NCBI GenBank assembly: GCA_003646505.1
Contig: QMKT01000014.1
Location: forward strand, 1 to 18,136
Length of the DNA: 18,136 nt
Reading direction: 5' to 3'
Origin: Campylobacterota bacterium
GTDB taxonomy: Bacteria; Campylobacterota; Campylobacteria; Campylobacterales; Sulfurovaceae
Shown here: positions 1 to 8,193 of the stretch, in pieces
Layout: each line of letters starts with the position of its first letter
Position numbering within the stretch: the stretch's first letter is position 1
Position numbers and translations under genes: made by a program
Notes under the pieces: generated by a model
What the model was told of the DNA's origin: nothing
What the model saw: only the letters and a program-made list of their open reading frames with translations
The model's database searches: none

Positions 1-1216
1 GGATCAATGCTGATATAAATGCAGCACCCAGGTCTCTAAATGTATCCAAAGTCACTTTCATTTCCCCGTCCCAACGTATAAGAAATCGTTCACCTGTCTC
101 TTTGTCTTCTATACTAAAGTCAAACATATACGTTGATAGTCCTGCTTTTTCAATCTTATAATTCTTTTCAAATGTTTGCATCATCACATCACGTGCTTCT
201 AAAAGAGGATAGACCTGAGAGACCATATCTGTTTCTGCAACAATATTGACCATACGTTGTAGATTCTTATGCATGATCATAGGGTTGGACTTTACTTTAC
301 GTATATTGACAACTTCACTTAAAGGTACCATCATACCTCTCATATTCATGAGGTTTAATGATGAAAGTTTACTCCCAAGAGTATCTAAATTAGATTGAGT
401 TAATTTTTTACTTTCATTGTCCAAGACCAAGAACATAGGGATCTGATCTGGTGAATTGGTAGAATTCTTATGTGCGATAACCATCCCTTCAAAAGCAAGA
501 TACAAGATGTTGTTGACCTGTTTTACACTCAATCCACTTCTGGCGATCTTCTCTGTATCCGGAATAAGTTCAAACTTCTCATAGATCTCATCAGCCATAA
601 TATCGACATCGACAAGGCCCTCTGTCTCTGTAAGTATATTGGCAACTTGCGTAGAAATATCTCTCATTACCTCCAGGTTTTCACCATGTACTTCAACAAC
701 AATAGAAGCCAAAGTAGGAGGACCTGATGGTTGTTCTACAAACTTAATACTTGTACCTTTTGTTAAAGGTATACATGCTTCTTTTATCAAAGGTCTTAAA
801 CGTTGTACCATGAGAAATGATGGTTCAGTACGACCATGTTTATCTGTTAGGTTTACTGATATTTCTGAAACATTTTCAGTACGTTTCATACTTGCACCCT
901 TAACAAGTCCTGCATAATCCAAGGGGATACCCTGCCCTAAAAAGAGCTCAATATTCATGATTTCCTCTTCCTTCTTTAGGAAGTTTATCACACAGGAACT
1001 CATCTTTTTTGTCTGCTCGATAGAAGAACCTGTTGGTGTATCTACATAAATAGAAAATGTATTATCGCTTTTCCCCGGTAACATTTTGGCCAAAACCAAT
1101 TTGGTAGGGAACATTAACAGAGAAAGAAAAAATGCTGCCGCGGTTAATATGATCACCAACCTTTTTTTTACCTTGCTGTCAAGGATACCGTAAATCAAAC
1201 TTTCAAGATTTTTCAT
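1..1216 (-). CDS. RND efflux permease, C-terminal half (partial, runs off the left edge)
   Basis: The reverse strand is open from an ATG at 1216 to base 1 (405 codons, no stop), so the 3' end lies outside the window. The product begins in the cytoplasmic linker, has one membrane segment at about residues 19-40 (TM7 of a full RND protein), then a large periplasmic loop of about 340 residues with porter/docking-domain character (for example PTGSSIEQT near 60 and EQPSGPPTLASIVVEVHGENLEVM in the middle). The last visible residues begin TM8. It therefore corresponds to the second half of an AcrB/CusA-type proton-driven exporter. A Shine-Dalgarno AAGGA sits 8-9 nt before the ATG, inside the 3' end of the preceding half gene, and the stop and start share one base (TAATG), so translation is probably coupled. 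Substrate cannot be told. The class is well supported; the partial status is certain. Confidence 0.85.
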   Translation of the reverse strand, partial: MKNLESLIYGILDSKVKKRLVIILTAAAFFLSLLMFPTKLVLAKMLPGKSDNTFSIYVDTPTGSSIEQTKKMSSCVINFLKKEEEIMNIELFLGQGIPLDYAGLVKGASMKRTENVSEISVNLTDKHGRTEPSFLMVQRLRPLIKEACIPLTKGTSIKFVEQPSGPPTLASIVVEVHGENLEVMRDISTQVANILTETEGLVDVDIMADEIYEKFELIPDTEKIARSGLSVKQVNNILYLAFEGMVIAHKNSTNSPDQIPMFLVLDNESKKLTQSNLDTLGSKLSSLNLMNMRGMMVPLSEVVNIRKVKSNPMIMHKNLQRMVNIVAETDMVSQVYPLLEARDVMMQTFEKNYKIEKAGLSTYMFDFSIEDKETGERFLIRWDGEMKVTLDTFRDLGAAFISALI

Positions 1217-2862
1217 TATTTGGATCCTTTGTCATCATCTTTATTGTGATGATCACCATGTTCTGGTTTTTTGAGTAGTTTTAAACTTAAATAGGGCGTA
1301 AAGATATACGCTACAAAAAGTGATGCAATAAGTGCTACAGGTACATTATAAGGGATAGGTTTCATAAATGAGCCCATCATTCCTCCAACAAAAGCCATAG
1401 GTACCATCGTCAAGATAATAGCCAGGGTCGCTATATTGGTTGGTGCTCCGATCTCATCTGTTGCTTCAATTAAAAGTTCACCCATCTCTTTGTCTTCTAC
1501 TCCATGGCTGTGTAAATGTCTGTGTATATTTTCAATCACAATGATCGCAGCATCAACCAGTAACCCCAGAGAAAGTAAGAGTGCAAAAAGTGTGATCCTG
1601 TTCATCGTTTGACCTGTCATCCATGCGGTGAAAAGTGTCACTGCCAAAATAGCAGGTACGGTAAAGGTAACGATGAGAGACTCTCTCCAGCCCAAAGCAA
1701 AAACCAACATCAAGGCAATAATAATAATCGTAATAAAAAGGTGATGCATTAACTCATTTACAGCTTCATTCGCACGCTCACCATAGTTTCGTGTAATAAT
1801 ATACCCCATACCGATTCTGTCAAATTCTCTGTCATGTGCTTTTAAAACATTTACGACATCATCAGCAACAAAAACAGCATTTGTACCGGCAAGTTTAGCT
1901 ACTGTCAATGTAATTTGTGTTCTTTGATCACTAAACTCTGATACCTGCCCTTCATCACTTTCACTATGATTTACTTTATCTTTAAAGAGTATTTCTGCTG
2001 TTTGGAAGTTTTGGATATCAACCCCTTCTTTCACTGAAGCAACATCTCTAAGATAAATAGGTGAGCCCATGTATTGTGCAACAATAATATCACCCACATC
2101 GTCAACACTTTCGATAGCATTCTTCACACCAAAAATAACCAGCTTATTATCTGCAGTTCTTCCTTTGACATCAGGAACATCCACAGCCACTGACTGAACA
2201 GCCTGCATTATCTGCCCCAGTGAAAGGTGATAGGCAGAAAGTTTCCCCATGTCTACTTCAATATTATACTGCGCTTTACGTGCACCTTTAAGTATTGTTT
2301 TTGCAACGTAATTTACAGAATTAAGTTTTTGCTGTATTTTTCTCACGACTTTAAAAAGTGCAATATCATTCACAGTTTTTTGATCTTTTGGATAGAACGC
2401 TACACTTATAATAGGAATATCAATATCAATATCAAAAGGTTTAACAATGGGTTGCATCGTACCTTTTGGAAGGCTATCCATATTTTGCATCACCTTATCA
2501 TAGAGTTTTAGATTTGAATCTTCTCTATTTTCACCAATATAATACATGATGTTTACAATACCCACATTATCCATCGCCATTCCATAAACATGTTCTATAC
2601 CACGAACTTCACGAAGTTTTCGCTCTAGAGGTTTTACAATGACATTTTCTATCTCTTTGGGTGTGGCACCAGGTAAAGCGACTATAACAGCCCCACCAGA
2701 AATAGCAATCTGAGGATCTTCTTCCCGTGGCATTGTATTGAGTGCAATATATCCAACAAGAAGTAATATAGCACCTAGAACAACTGTTAACGGACTGTGT
2801 AAAAACCCTTTAGCAAGCTTCCCTGCTACATTTATGACCTGATATTCATTTTTATTTTTCAT
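1216..2862 (-). CDS. RND efflux permease, N-terminal half (TM1-TM6)
   Basis: The 548-residue product matches the first half of an inner-membrane RND exporter; family members are normally one chain of about 1,000-1,100 residues. TM1 is at about 23-42, a periplasmic porter loop covers about 45-365, and TM2-TM6 lie at about 372-530. TM4 carries the motif GLLVDAAIIVIEN with a single acidic residue (D437), as in heavy-metal CusA-type pumps, rather than the DD pair of AcrB. The chain ends in a hydrophilic His/Asp/Lys-rich tail exactly where the cytoplasmic TM6-TM7 linker would be. The C-terminal half follows in another frame with a TAATG overlap. The start is set by AGGT a few bases upstream and by TM1 position. 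Upstream lies only a broken membrane-fusion gene, so pump function is uncertain. Substrate unknown. Confidence 0.85.
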   Translation of the reverse strand: MKNKNEYQVINVAGKLAKGFLHSPLTVVLGAILLLVGYIALNTMPREEDPQIAISGGAVIVALPGATPKEIENVIVKPLERKLREVRGIEHVYGMAMDNVGIVNIMYYIGENREDSNLKLYDKVMQNMDSLPKGTMQPIVKPFDIDIDIPIISVAFYPKDQKTVNDIALFKVVRKIQQKLNSVNYVAKTILKGARKAQYNIEVDMGKLSAYHLSLGQIMQAVQSVAVDVPDVKGRTADNKLVIFGVKNAIESVDDVGDIIVAQYMGSPIYLRDVASVKEGVDIQNFQTAEILFKDKVNHSESDEGQVSEFSDQRTQITLTVAKLAGTNAVFVADDVVNVLKAHDREFDRIGMGYIITRNYGERANEAVNELMHHLFITIIIIALMLVFALGWRESLIVTFTVPAILAVTLFTAWMTGQTMNRITLFALLLSLGLLVDAAIIVIENIHRHLHSHGVEDKEMGELLIEATDEIGAPTNIATLAIILTMVPMAFVGGMMGSFMKPIPYNVPVALIASLFVAYIFTPYLSLKLLKKPEHGDHHNKDDDKGSK

Positions 2863-2867
2863 ATTAC

Positions 2868-3206
2868 CTACTTAATAAGAATTTTTGCATACATCCCCGG
2901 ATACACTGAGTGAACAGTCAGTTTAAATTCATAAACCTATGTGTCATGGGGTTGGAACTTGGAATTATTGATGTAATGATCCCTCTTGTCGAAAAACCAT
3001 GGAAGGAATTTCTATATTGACTTTTTTTCAACTATCACCCTGTCATTAGCTGCGAGTATTGTCAAATAATTATACTGATTTAAAACTTCATCCTTTTTTG
3101 CTAATGCCTGATTCACTTGTTTTTCAGATATATCTAGCACATATTTAAGATTTTTTGCTGCAAGTTGTAACATTTCAATCTTATATTTATAAAGTATACT
3201 TTTTCA
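2868..3206 (-). pseudogene. Remnant of a membrane-fusion (periplasmic adaptor) protein gene
   Basis: No intact ORF exists here, but the reverse strand gives adaptor-like pieces in different frames. At 3206-3015 a frame reads a coiled-coil-like stretch ending ...NYLTILAANDRVIVEKK, like the lipoyl/hairpin region of MFPs, and stops at 3012-3014. A neighbouring frame continues VNIEIPSMVF. Close to the 3' end, 2933-2868 reads VYEFKLTVHSVYPGMYAKILIK and stops; the PGMYAKILI core resembles the beta-barrel end of MFPs (PGMxAxVxI). At least two frameshifts and a large 5' loss are needed. Its place directly upstream of the RND gene is where an adaptor gene normally sits. The identification rests on short fragments and is inference. 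Confidence 0.6.
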
Positions 3207-3316
3207 ATATTAGCTATAAAAAAATCTTATAGATATACGGGATTATAGCTCACATGAGTTATATTAATGATTAAAATGAGTTTAGTTAATGAAAAAAATT
3301 GTAGATGTGTCCATAG

Positions 3317-3340
3317 GGTACCTAGGTACCTTACGGGTAC
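3317..3340. repeat. Perfect 14-bp palindrome plus a third GGTAC copy after serA
   Basis: GGTACCTAGGTACC (3317-3330) is its own reverse complement, and a third GGTAC follows at 3336-3340. On the minus strand GTACC and GGTAC can form a 5-bp stem with a 5-nt loop just after the serA stop. There is no T-run behind it, so it is not a typical terminator. The rest of 3207-3347 is AT-rich with no recognisable gene. Confidence 0.5.
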
Positions 3341-3347
3341 TTTAATT

Positions 3348-4937
3348 TTAAAGTGTTGCGTAACTTACAGAGATACATGCTTCTAGTGAAGACAATGCAT
3401 CAATGACATCTTTTGTAACATGTCCATCAATACGAACAACTGCCAAGGCTTGTTGTTTAGAATCACGTCCAAGTCTAAAGTCGGATATATTGAGATTATT
3501 TTCTGCCATGATCTTACCCACGTCACCGATCACACCTGGAGTATCTGTATTTCTAAAGAATATCATAGTACCTTTTGGTTCAACGTCCAGAATATAGTCA
3601 TCAATTTCAATAATACGCTGTACCGTATCGTCAAACACTGTACCTTCGATCGTGATAATACCTTCAGCAGTTGTAAGTTTAATACCTACTTTGTTGGTGA
3701 ACCCACTGTTGTTTGGTTTGACCTCTTTAATGATTTCAATACCACGTTCATCAGCAACAAATTCTGCGTTCACATAATTGACCTGATCACCCACTGACTC
3801 AGTCAGTACACCTACGGTTGCAAAAGTTCCCATAGATTCAATATGCTCAGATACAGGACCTTCTGCCGTTACACGAATAGACTTTACTGCACTCTTGGTC
3901 ACTTGTGCAGACATGTGTCCGATCTTTTGGATCAATTCCAGATAAGGTCTTACAAAATCAGGTAATTCATTTTCTTTGATCGGTAAATTAAGTGCATTGG
4001 GGTACGAAATACCTTTAGCTGCAGCAATCGCATTTTCTGCTGCTTGGATCGCAATGTTTTTTTGAGATTCTTTCGTATTTGCCCCAAGGTGAGGTGTAAC
4101 CATTACATTATCAAGATCCAATAGAGGATGATCTGTTGCAGGTTCTTTGTTAAATACATCAATACCTGCTTTGGCTATCTTACCGTTTGTAAGTCCTTCT
4201 AAAAGTGCATCTTCATCAAAAAGACCACCTCTTGCACAGTTGATCAAAATAACACCATCTTTCATAGTAGCTATTTCATCTTTACCTATCATTCCGATAG
4301 TTTCAGAGTTTTTAGGTGTATGGATCGTAATAATATCACAGGCTAAAATATCTTCAAAGTTTTTCGTATATCCGATATCAAGATCTGTTGCCTTACTTGA
4401 ATCAACATAAGGGTCATATGCCAATACATCCATTTCAAATGCTTTGGCTCTTTTAGCGACTCTTGAACCGATATTACCAAAACCGATCACACCCAGTTTT
4501 TTATCTTTAAGCTCTGTACCATACCAGTCTTGTCTTCTCCATACACGGTCAAGTTTAAGGTTGTTATGTGCATAAGGAAAAGATCTTACACATGAGAGCA
4601 TATGTGTCATCGTAAGTTCAACTGCTGCAATGGTATTAGCAGTAGGCACATTCATAATGACGATCCCTTGTTTACTTGAACCAGGAATATCAACATTGTC
4701 TACACCTACACCGGCACGTACTACTGCTGTTATTTTTGTAGCAGAAGCTAAAAATGCATCATCCACATCAGTTGATGAACGCGTAATAGCCACATCTGCT
4801 AATGGAATGATTTCAGCTATGAGCTTATCTTTTGGCTCGTCTGCTGCATTTATAAATTCTATCTCAGAGTCATTTGCTAAAATATCTAATCCATCTTGAT
4901 GAATATGATCACAAACTACAATTGTCTTTTTTGACAT
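3348..4937 (-). CDS. serA: D-3-phosphoglycerate dehydrogenase
   Basis: SerA oxidises 3-phosphoglycerate to 3-phosphohydroxypyruvate with NAD, the first committed step of serine synthesis, in the cytoplasm. The 529-residue length matches the long form with an intervening (ASB) domain and a C-terminal ACT domain. Visible features are the Rossmann motif GFGNIG (152-157) with D175 after the second strand, and the catalytic set R236 (NCARGG), E265 (DVFNKEPA) and H283 (TPHLGANT). The ASB region spans about 320-450 and the ACT fold about 455-529 (GTMIFFRNTDTPGVIGDVG), the usual site of serine feedback. AAGG lies 7 nt before the ATG, within a self-complementary AGGTTAACCT. The 158-nt gap to rpsA holds three hairpins, so serA may have its own promoter and leader. 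Confidence 0.97.
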   Translation of the reverse strand: MSKKTIVVCDHIHQDGLDILANDSEIEFINAADEPKDKLIAEIIPLADVAITRSSTDVDDAFLASATKITAVVRAGVGVDNVDIPGSSKQGIVIMNVPTANTIAAVELTMTHMLSCVRSFPYAHNNLKLDRVWRRQDWYGTELKDKKLGVIGFGNIGSRVAKRAKAFEMDVLAYDPYVDSSKATDLDIGYTKNFEDILACDIITIHTPKNSETIGMIGKDEIATMKDGVILINCARGGLFDEDALLEGLTNGKIAKAGIDVFNKEPATDHPLLDLDNVMVTPHLGANTKESQKNIAIQAAENAIAAAKGISYPNALNLPIKENELPDFVRPYLELIQKIGHMSAQVTKSAVKSIRVTAEGPVSEHIESMGTFATVGVLTESVGDQVNYVNAEFVADERGIEIIKEVKPNNSGFTNKVGIKLTTAEGIITIEGTVFDDTVQRIIEIDDYILDVEPKGTMIFFRNTDTPGVIGDVGKIMAENNLNISDFRLGRDSKQQALAVVRIDGHVTKDVIDALSSLEACISVSYATL

Positions 4938-4978
4938 AGGTTAACCTTTTTGTAAAGTTTTGAGTATATAAAATAGGG

Positions 4979-5005
4979 GGAGTCATACGAGAGTCGTATT
5001 TCTCC
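4979..5005 (-). promoter_or_regulatory. Hairpin in the serA 5' leader
   Basis: On the transcribed (minus) strand GGAG, two unpaired bases, ATACGA, loop CTC, TCGTAT, two unpaired bases, CTCC form a 6-bp stem with an extra 4-bp outer stem across a 2x2 internal loop. It lies about 40 nt before the serA start. The structure is seen in the sequence; any regulatory role is inference. No known riboswitch class is recognised. Confidence 0.4.
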
Positions 5006-5020
5006 GACTACTGAAGTAAA

Positions 5021-5050
5021 CTAAAGTAATACCGAATGGTATCACTTCAG
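5021..5050 (-). promoter_or_regulatory. 13-bp hairpin between rpsA and serA
   Basis: On the minus strand CTGAAGTGATACC pairs with GGTATTACTTTAG over a 4-nt loop (ATTC): 13 continuous pairs, two of them G-U. An alternative partner for the 5' arm exists just downstream (ACTTCAG, 5011-5017, against CTGAAGT, 5044-5050), so two mutually exclusive folds are possible. Only weakly T-rich sequence follows, so this is a poor terminator and could be a leader element or an attenuator. Role unproven. Confidence 0.45.
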
Positions 5051-5080
5051 CATTAAAAGAAACTTTGAGATTGACTCAAA
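5051..5080 (-). terminator. Probable intrinsic terminator of rpsA
   Basis: Sixteen bases after the rpsA stop the minus strand has TTTGAG, a 5-nt loop, CTCAAA, followed by GTTTCTTTTAATG. The stem is short (6 bp) and AT-rich, but its position and the T-rich tail fit a weak terminator. Confidence 0.45.
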
Positions 5081-5095
5081 ATTTCTGGTAAATAA

Positions 5096-6748
5096 TTATT
5101 TTTTTAGCATATCGCCAAATGCATCACCTAAAGTCATGCTGTCATCTTGATCAAGGTTAAGTTGATCCATTGCTTCTCTCTCTTCTTGACGCTCAAGTCT
5201 TTTAACAGAAACTCTGATTCTATCAGTGTTACCATCGATGAAAGATATTACACCTTTGATCTCTTGACCTTTTTCGATCTCGTCAAATTTAATTGGGTGA
5301 AGATCTTCTGTTCTGATAAGGGCATCAACATTCTCTTCAAGTGCTATAAATACACCAAAGTCTTTTTTGTCTTTTACTGTACCAGTTACAATTGCACCAT
5401 TTTTATGTGTCTCTGCAAATGCTTTTACAGGAGAAGCTTCCAGTGCTTTTTTACTTAATGAAATTTTACCTGCATCTCTGTCAATTTTGATGATTTTAAC
5501 TTCAACTTCATCACCCACTTTGAGTTCAGATTTTGCATTTTGTGATTTATCCCAAGAAATTTCCTGATTATGAAGAAGACCTTCTACAGTTCCCACTTTC
5601 ACAAATGCACCAAAATCAGTAATAGATGTCACTGTACCAGTTACCACATCACCAACTCTGTTTTCAGCAACAAATGCATCCATAGGTTTAGGAAGAAGAT
5701 TTTTAAGACTTACTCTAAGCCTTCTACCTTCTTTATCGATCTCGATCACTTCAACATTAATGTCAGAATTGTTCTCTAGGTAATCTTTAGGATGTTTAAC
5801 ATTTTTGTCCCAAGAGATCTCAGATACATGAAGGAATGCTTCAAGATCTTCACCAAGATCTACAAATACACCGTATGGTTCGATGTTAGAAACAGTAGCA
5901 GTCACTGTATCACCTACACCGATGATCGCATCAATGTCAGCCCAAGGATCAGGGTTAGCATCTTTAATAGAAAGTGAAAGGTGTCTTTTCTTTTTATCAT
6001 ACTCTAAAGCGATAACATTTACTTCATCACCTTCAGCAAAATATTTAGAAGGGTTAACTGGACCTTTGTGAGAAATTTGTGAATAATGAACAAGTCCGTC
6101 CATACCACCAACATCTACAAACATACCATAAGAAGTAATTTTCTTAATTGTACCGATCACTGGTTCTTTATTTTCAAGTAATGTACCAACGATTTCATCC
6201 GTTTTAGCTTTATCACGCTCAATAAGTTCTTTTCTAGAAACAACTACTGAACCTTTATCTTTATCTACTTTAACGATAACAGCTTTAACTTTTTTACCTT
6301 TTGGATCTATTTTTGAAGAAAGGTAAGAGAGTGTACGTGGCATGAAGAATTCTAAACCATCCACTTCAACAACATATCCACCTTTATTGGTCTTAGTGAT
6401 AACACCTTCGATAATATATTCTTGTTCATCATCATACTCAGCGATAAATTCATTAAGAGCAACTCTTGCTTGTGCTGCTGTGTGAGAGATACGACCTCTA
6501 CCCATGGTAACTACACTAATTTCATCACCTACGCTGAAAGTTACATTACCTTCTTCATCTTTAATCTCATCAAGATTAAGGTTAGCATCTCTACCACCAC
6601 CGATATCAACGACTGCTAAATTATCATTTTCATCAATTTTAACAATTGTACCTGTAACTAAATCACTTTTTGATTCTGATTTTTTGAACGATTCCTCAAG
6701 CATCGCCTCAAAATCTACTTCTTCTATTTCGATATCTTCGAACTTCAT
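5096..6748 (-). CDS. rpsA: 30S ribosomal protein S1
   Basis: S1 binds mRNA on the small ribosomal subunit and helps initiation on structured or weak leaders. The 550-residue protein contains six S1 (OB-fold) repeats, at about 31-100, 118-185, 202-272, 286-357, 372-444 and 459-527. Repeats 3-6 show the typical pattern GxVxxxxxYGxFVDxG...GLxHxSEISW. This is the full complement of a proteobacterial S1. I chose the ATG at 6748, not the in-frame one at 6766, because AAGGA lies 6 nt before it and the product starts MKFEDIEIEEVDF. A TATAAT box upstream gives the gene its own promoter, separate from the aroA operon. It is followed by a probable terminator and then serA. Confidence 0.97.
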   Translation of the reverse strand: MKFEDIEIEEVDFEAMLEESFKKSESKSDLVTGTIVKIDENDNLAVVDIGGGRDANLNLDEIKDEEGNVTFSVGDEISVVTMGRGRISHTAAQARVALNEFIAEYDDEQEYIIEGVITKTNKGGYVVEVDGLEFFMPRTLSYLSSKIDPKGKKVKAVIVKVDKDKGSVVVSRKELIERDKAKTDEIVGTLLENKEPVIGTIKKITSYGMFVDVGGMDGLVHYSQISHKGPVNPSKYFAEGDEVNVIALEYDKKKRHLSLSIKDANPDPWADIDAIIGVGDTVTATVSNIEPYGVFVDLGEDLEAFLHVSEISWDKNVKHPKDYLENNSDINVEVIEIDKEGRRLRVSLKNLLPKPMDAFVAENRVGDVVTGTVTSITDFGAFVKVGTVEGLLHNQEISWDKSQNAKSELKVGDEVEVKIIKIDRDAGKISLSKKALEASPVKAFAETHKNGAIVTGTVKDKKDFGVFIALEENVDALIRTEDLHPIKFDEIEKGQEIKGVISFIDGNTDRIRVSVKRLERQEEREAMDQLNLDQDDSMTLGDAFGDMLKK

Positions 6749-6780
6749 ACCTATCCTTATGTGCACACAAATTTTGCGCT

Positions 6781-6786
6781 ATTATA
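6781..6786 (-). promoter_or_regulatory. -10 box of the rpsA promoter
   Basis: A perfect TATAAT on the minus strand, preceded by GGG and a T-rich upstream stretch in place of a clear -35, the usual Campylobacterota sigma-70 arrangement. It gives an approximately 25-nt leader before the ATG at 6748. Confidence 0.7.
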
Positions 6787-6875
6787 CCCATTTAAACATA
6801 AAAAATGCTTATAGGGAAAAGTATAGATGGCGTTGTACTGAGTGAATTTTTTTCATAAGTGAACAGGCGTAACAG

Positions 6876-6897
6876 CTTGGAGTTTCAGGTCTCCAAG
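6876..6897 (-). terminator. 7-bp hairpin between aroA and the rpsA promoter
   Basis: CTTGGAG (6876-6882) and CTCCAAG (6891-6897) flank an 8-nt loop, 15 nt after the aroA stop. No T-run follows on either strand, so it may be an RNA 3'-end stabiliser or a factor-dependent stop, not a standard terminator. Confidence 0.35.
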
Positions 6898-6912
6898 GAC
6901 ATTTTCTAGTCT

Positions 6913-8193
6913 TTAAAAGGAAATACTTTTAAAAACTTCAAAATAAGTAGGAAATGTTTTTGCCGTACACTCTGGTTCATTGATCGTGACAGAGACAGGA
7001 TCTAACGCTAAAAGAGAGAAGCACATAGCCATTCTATGATCATCATAAGTGTCAATAGCCGCATGTTTCAGTTCGTTAGGTGCGGTGATCTTTAAATAAT
7101 CTTCACCCTCTTCTACCTCAGCACCGACTTTACGTAATTCTGTAGCCATGGCAAAAAGCCTGTCTGTTTCCTTCACACGCCAATTGTAGATATTGCGAAG
7201 TGTTGTTGTCCCTTTACAAAAAAGGGCAGTTGTCGCGATGGTCATTGCCGCATCAGGTATATGGTTGAAGTCCATATCGATTGCATTTAGAGCATCTCTT
7301 GTTACTGAGATATAGGTATCGCCCCACTCCACTCTTGCACCCATTTGTTCTAAAACATCAACAAATTCTACATCACCTTGTATACTGTTTCTACCTATAC
7401 CTGTCACTTTAACTGTGCCGCCCTTGATAGCTGCAGCTGCTAAAAAATACGAAGCAGAAGAGGCATCACCTTCAATCATATAGGTCTCTGCCGCCTTATA
7501 GTGTTGGCCACTTTTTATATGAAATGTCTTATAATCCCTATTCTCAACTTCAACACCGAATTTTTGCATAATATCCAAGGTTATATCGATATAAGGTTTA
7601 GAGACCAATTCACCGATGATAGAGATAGTCATATCATTCTCAGCCATAGGGGATGCCAGTAAGAGTGCTGTTAAAAACTGACTGGAAATACTGCCATCTA
7701 TCTCAACTTCTCCTCCTTTTAAACCCTTGGATTCTATCTGTAATGGCGGGTAACCCTCATTTTCAAGGTAGTTTATGTCTGCTCCAGCTTGTCGCAGGGC
7801 ATCCACCAGGTGTCCTATGGGTCTCTCTTTCATTCGTGCTTCACCTGTCAGTACATATGTGCCTTTACCCAAACACAAAGCCGCACAAAGTGGTCGCATA
7901 GCTGTACCGGCATTACCTAAAAATAGTTCATGAGAGATTTCAGAACTTATTGGTCCAGCATTCCCAACGATCGTACACTCTGTTTTATCCTCAGACAATG
8001 TATAGTCAATGTCCAGTTTTTTCAGGGCATTTAACATATGTCTTGTATCATCGCTCTCTAAAAGATTAGTGATCTTTGTTGTACCTTCTGCCAATGCAGC
8101 AATTAATAACGCTCTATTTGAAAGACTCTTGGAGCCTGGGAGATTGATCTCTCCGTCTATTTTAGCAATAGGTTCAAGTGTCAGAGTATTCAT
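6913..8193 (-). CDS. aroA: 3-phosphoshikimate 1-carboxyvinyltransferase (EPSP synthase)
   Basis: AroA joins shikimate-3-phosphate and phosphoenolpyruvate to form EPSP, the sixth step of the shikimate pathway. The 426-residue protein has the N-terminal substrate site [11 protein letters not shown] (K22, S23, R27), the PEP-site loop [11 protein letters not shown] (92-102) typical of class I enzymes, [13 protein letters not shown] (117-129), SSQFLTALL (170-178), the catalytic Asp in PDAAMT, and the late motifs KETDRL and DHRMAM. Its ATG overlaps the ispH stop by four bases (ATGA), so the two are translationally coupled. It is the last gene of the pheS-pheT-ispH-aroA unit before the rpsA promoter. 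Confidence 0.97.
   Translation of the reverse strand: MNTLTLEPIAKIDGEINLPGSKSLSNRALLIAALAEGTTKITNLLESDDTRHMLNALKKLDIDYTLSEDKTECTIVGNAGPISSEISHELFLGNAGTAMRPLCAALCLGKGTYVLTGEARMKERPIGHLVDALRQAGADINYLENEGYPPLQIESKGLKGGEVEIDGSISSQFLTALLLASPMAENDMTISIIGELVSKPYIDITLDIMQKFGVEVENRDYKTFHIKSGQHYKAAETYMIEGDASSASYFLAAAAIKGGTVKVTGIGRNSIQGDVEFVDVLEQMGARVEWGDTYISVTRDALNAIDMDFNHIPDAAMTIATTALFCKGTTTLRNIYNWRVKETDRLFAMATELRKVGAEVEEGEDYLKITAPNELKHAAIDTYDDHRMAMCFSLLALDPVSVTINEPECTAKTFPTYFEVFKSISF

Noticed and set aside
255..281. Possible RNA genes, CRISPR or tRNA anywhere in the window
   Set aside because: No cloverleaf, regularly spaced repeats with spacers or rRNA-like stretches were seen in any intergenic gap; the position given is only a placeholder inside the RND frame.
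470..917. Plus-strand open frames opposite the RND C-terminal half
   Set aside because: They lie antisense to a continuous 405-codon RND frame and have no recognisable features.
2400..2445. Short tandem AATATC repeat inside the RND N-terminal half
   Set aside because: It encodes DIDIDIP at a site where the RND family often has an acidic run, so coding constraint explains it; not clearly a slippage locus.
6749..6766. Six-residue longer start for S1
   Set aside because: The leader from the TATAAT box would be only about 8 nt, and the AAGGA is placed for the ATG at 6748.
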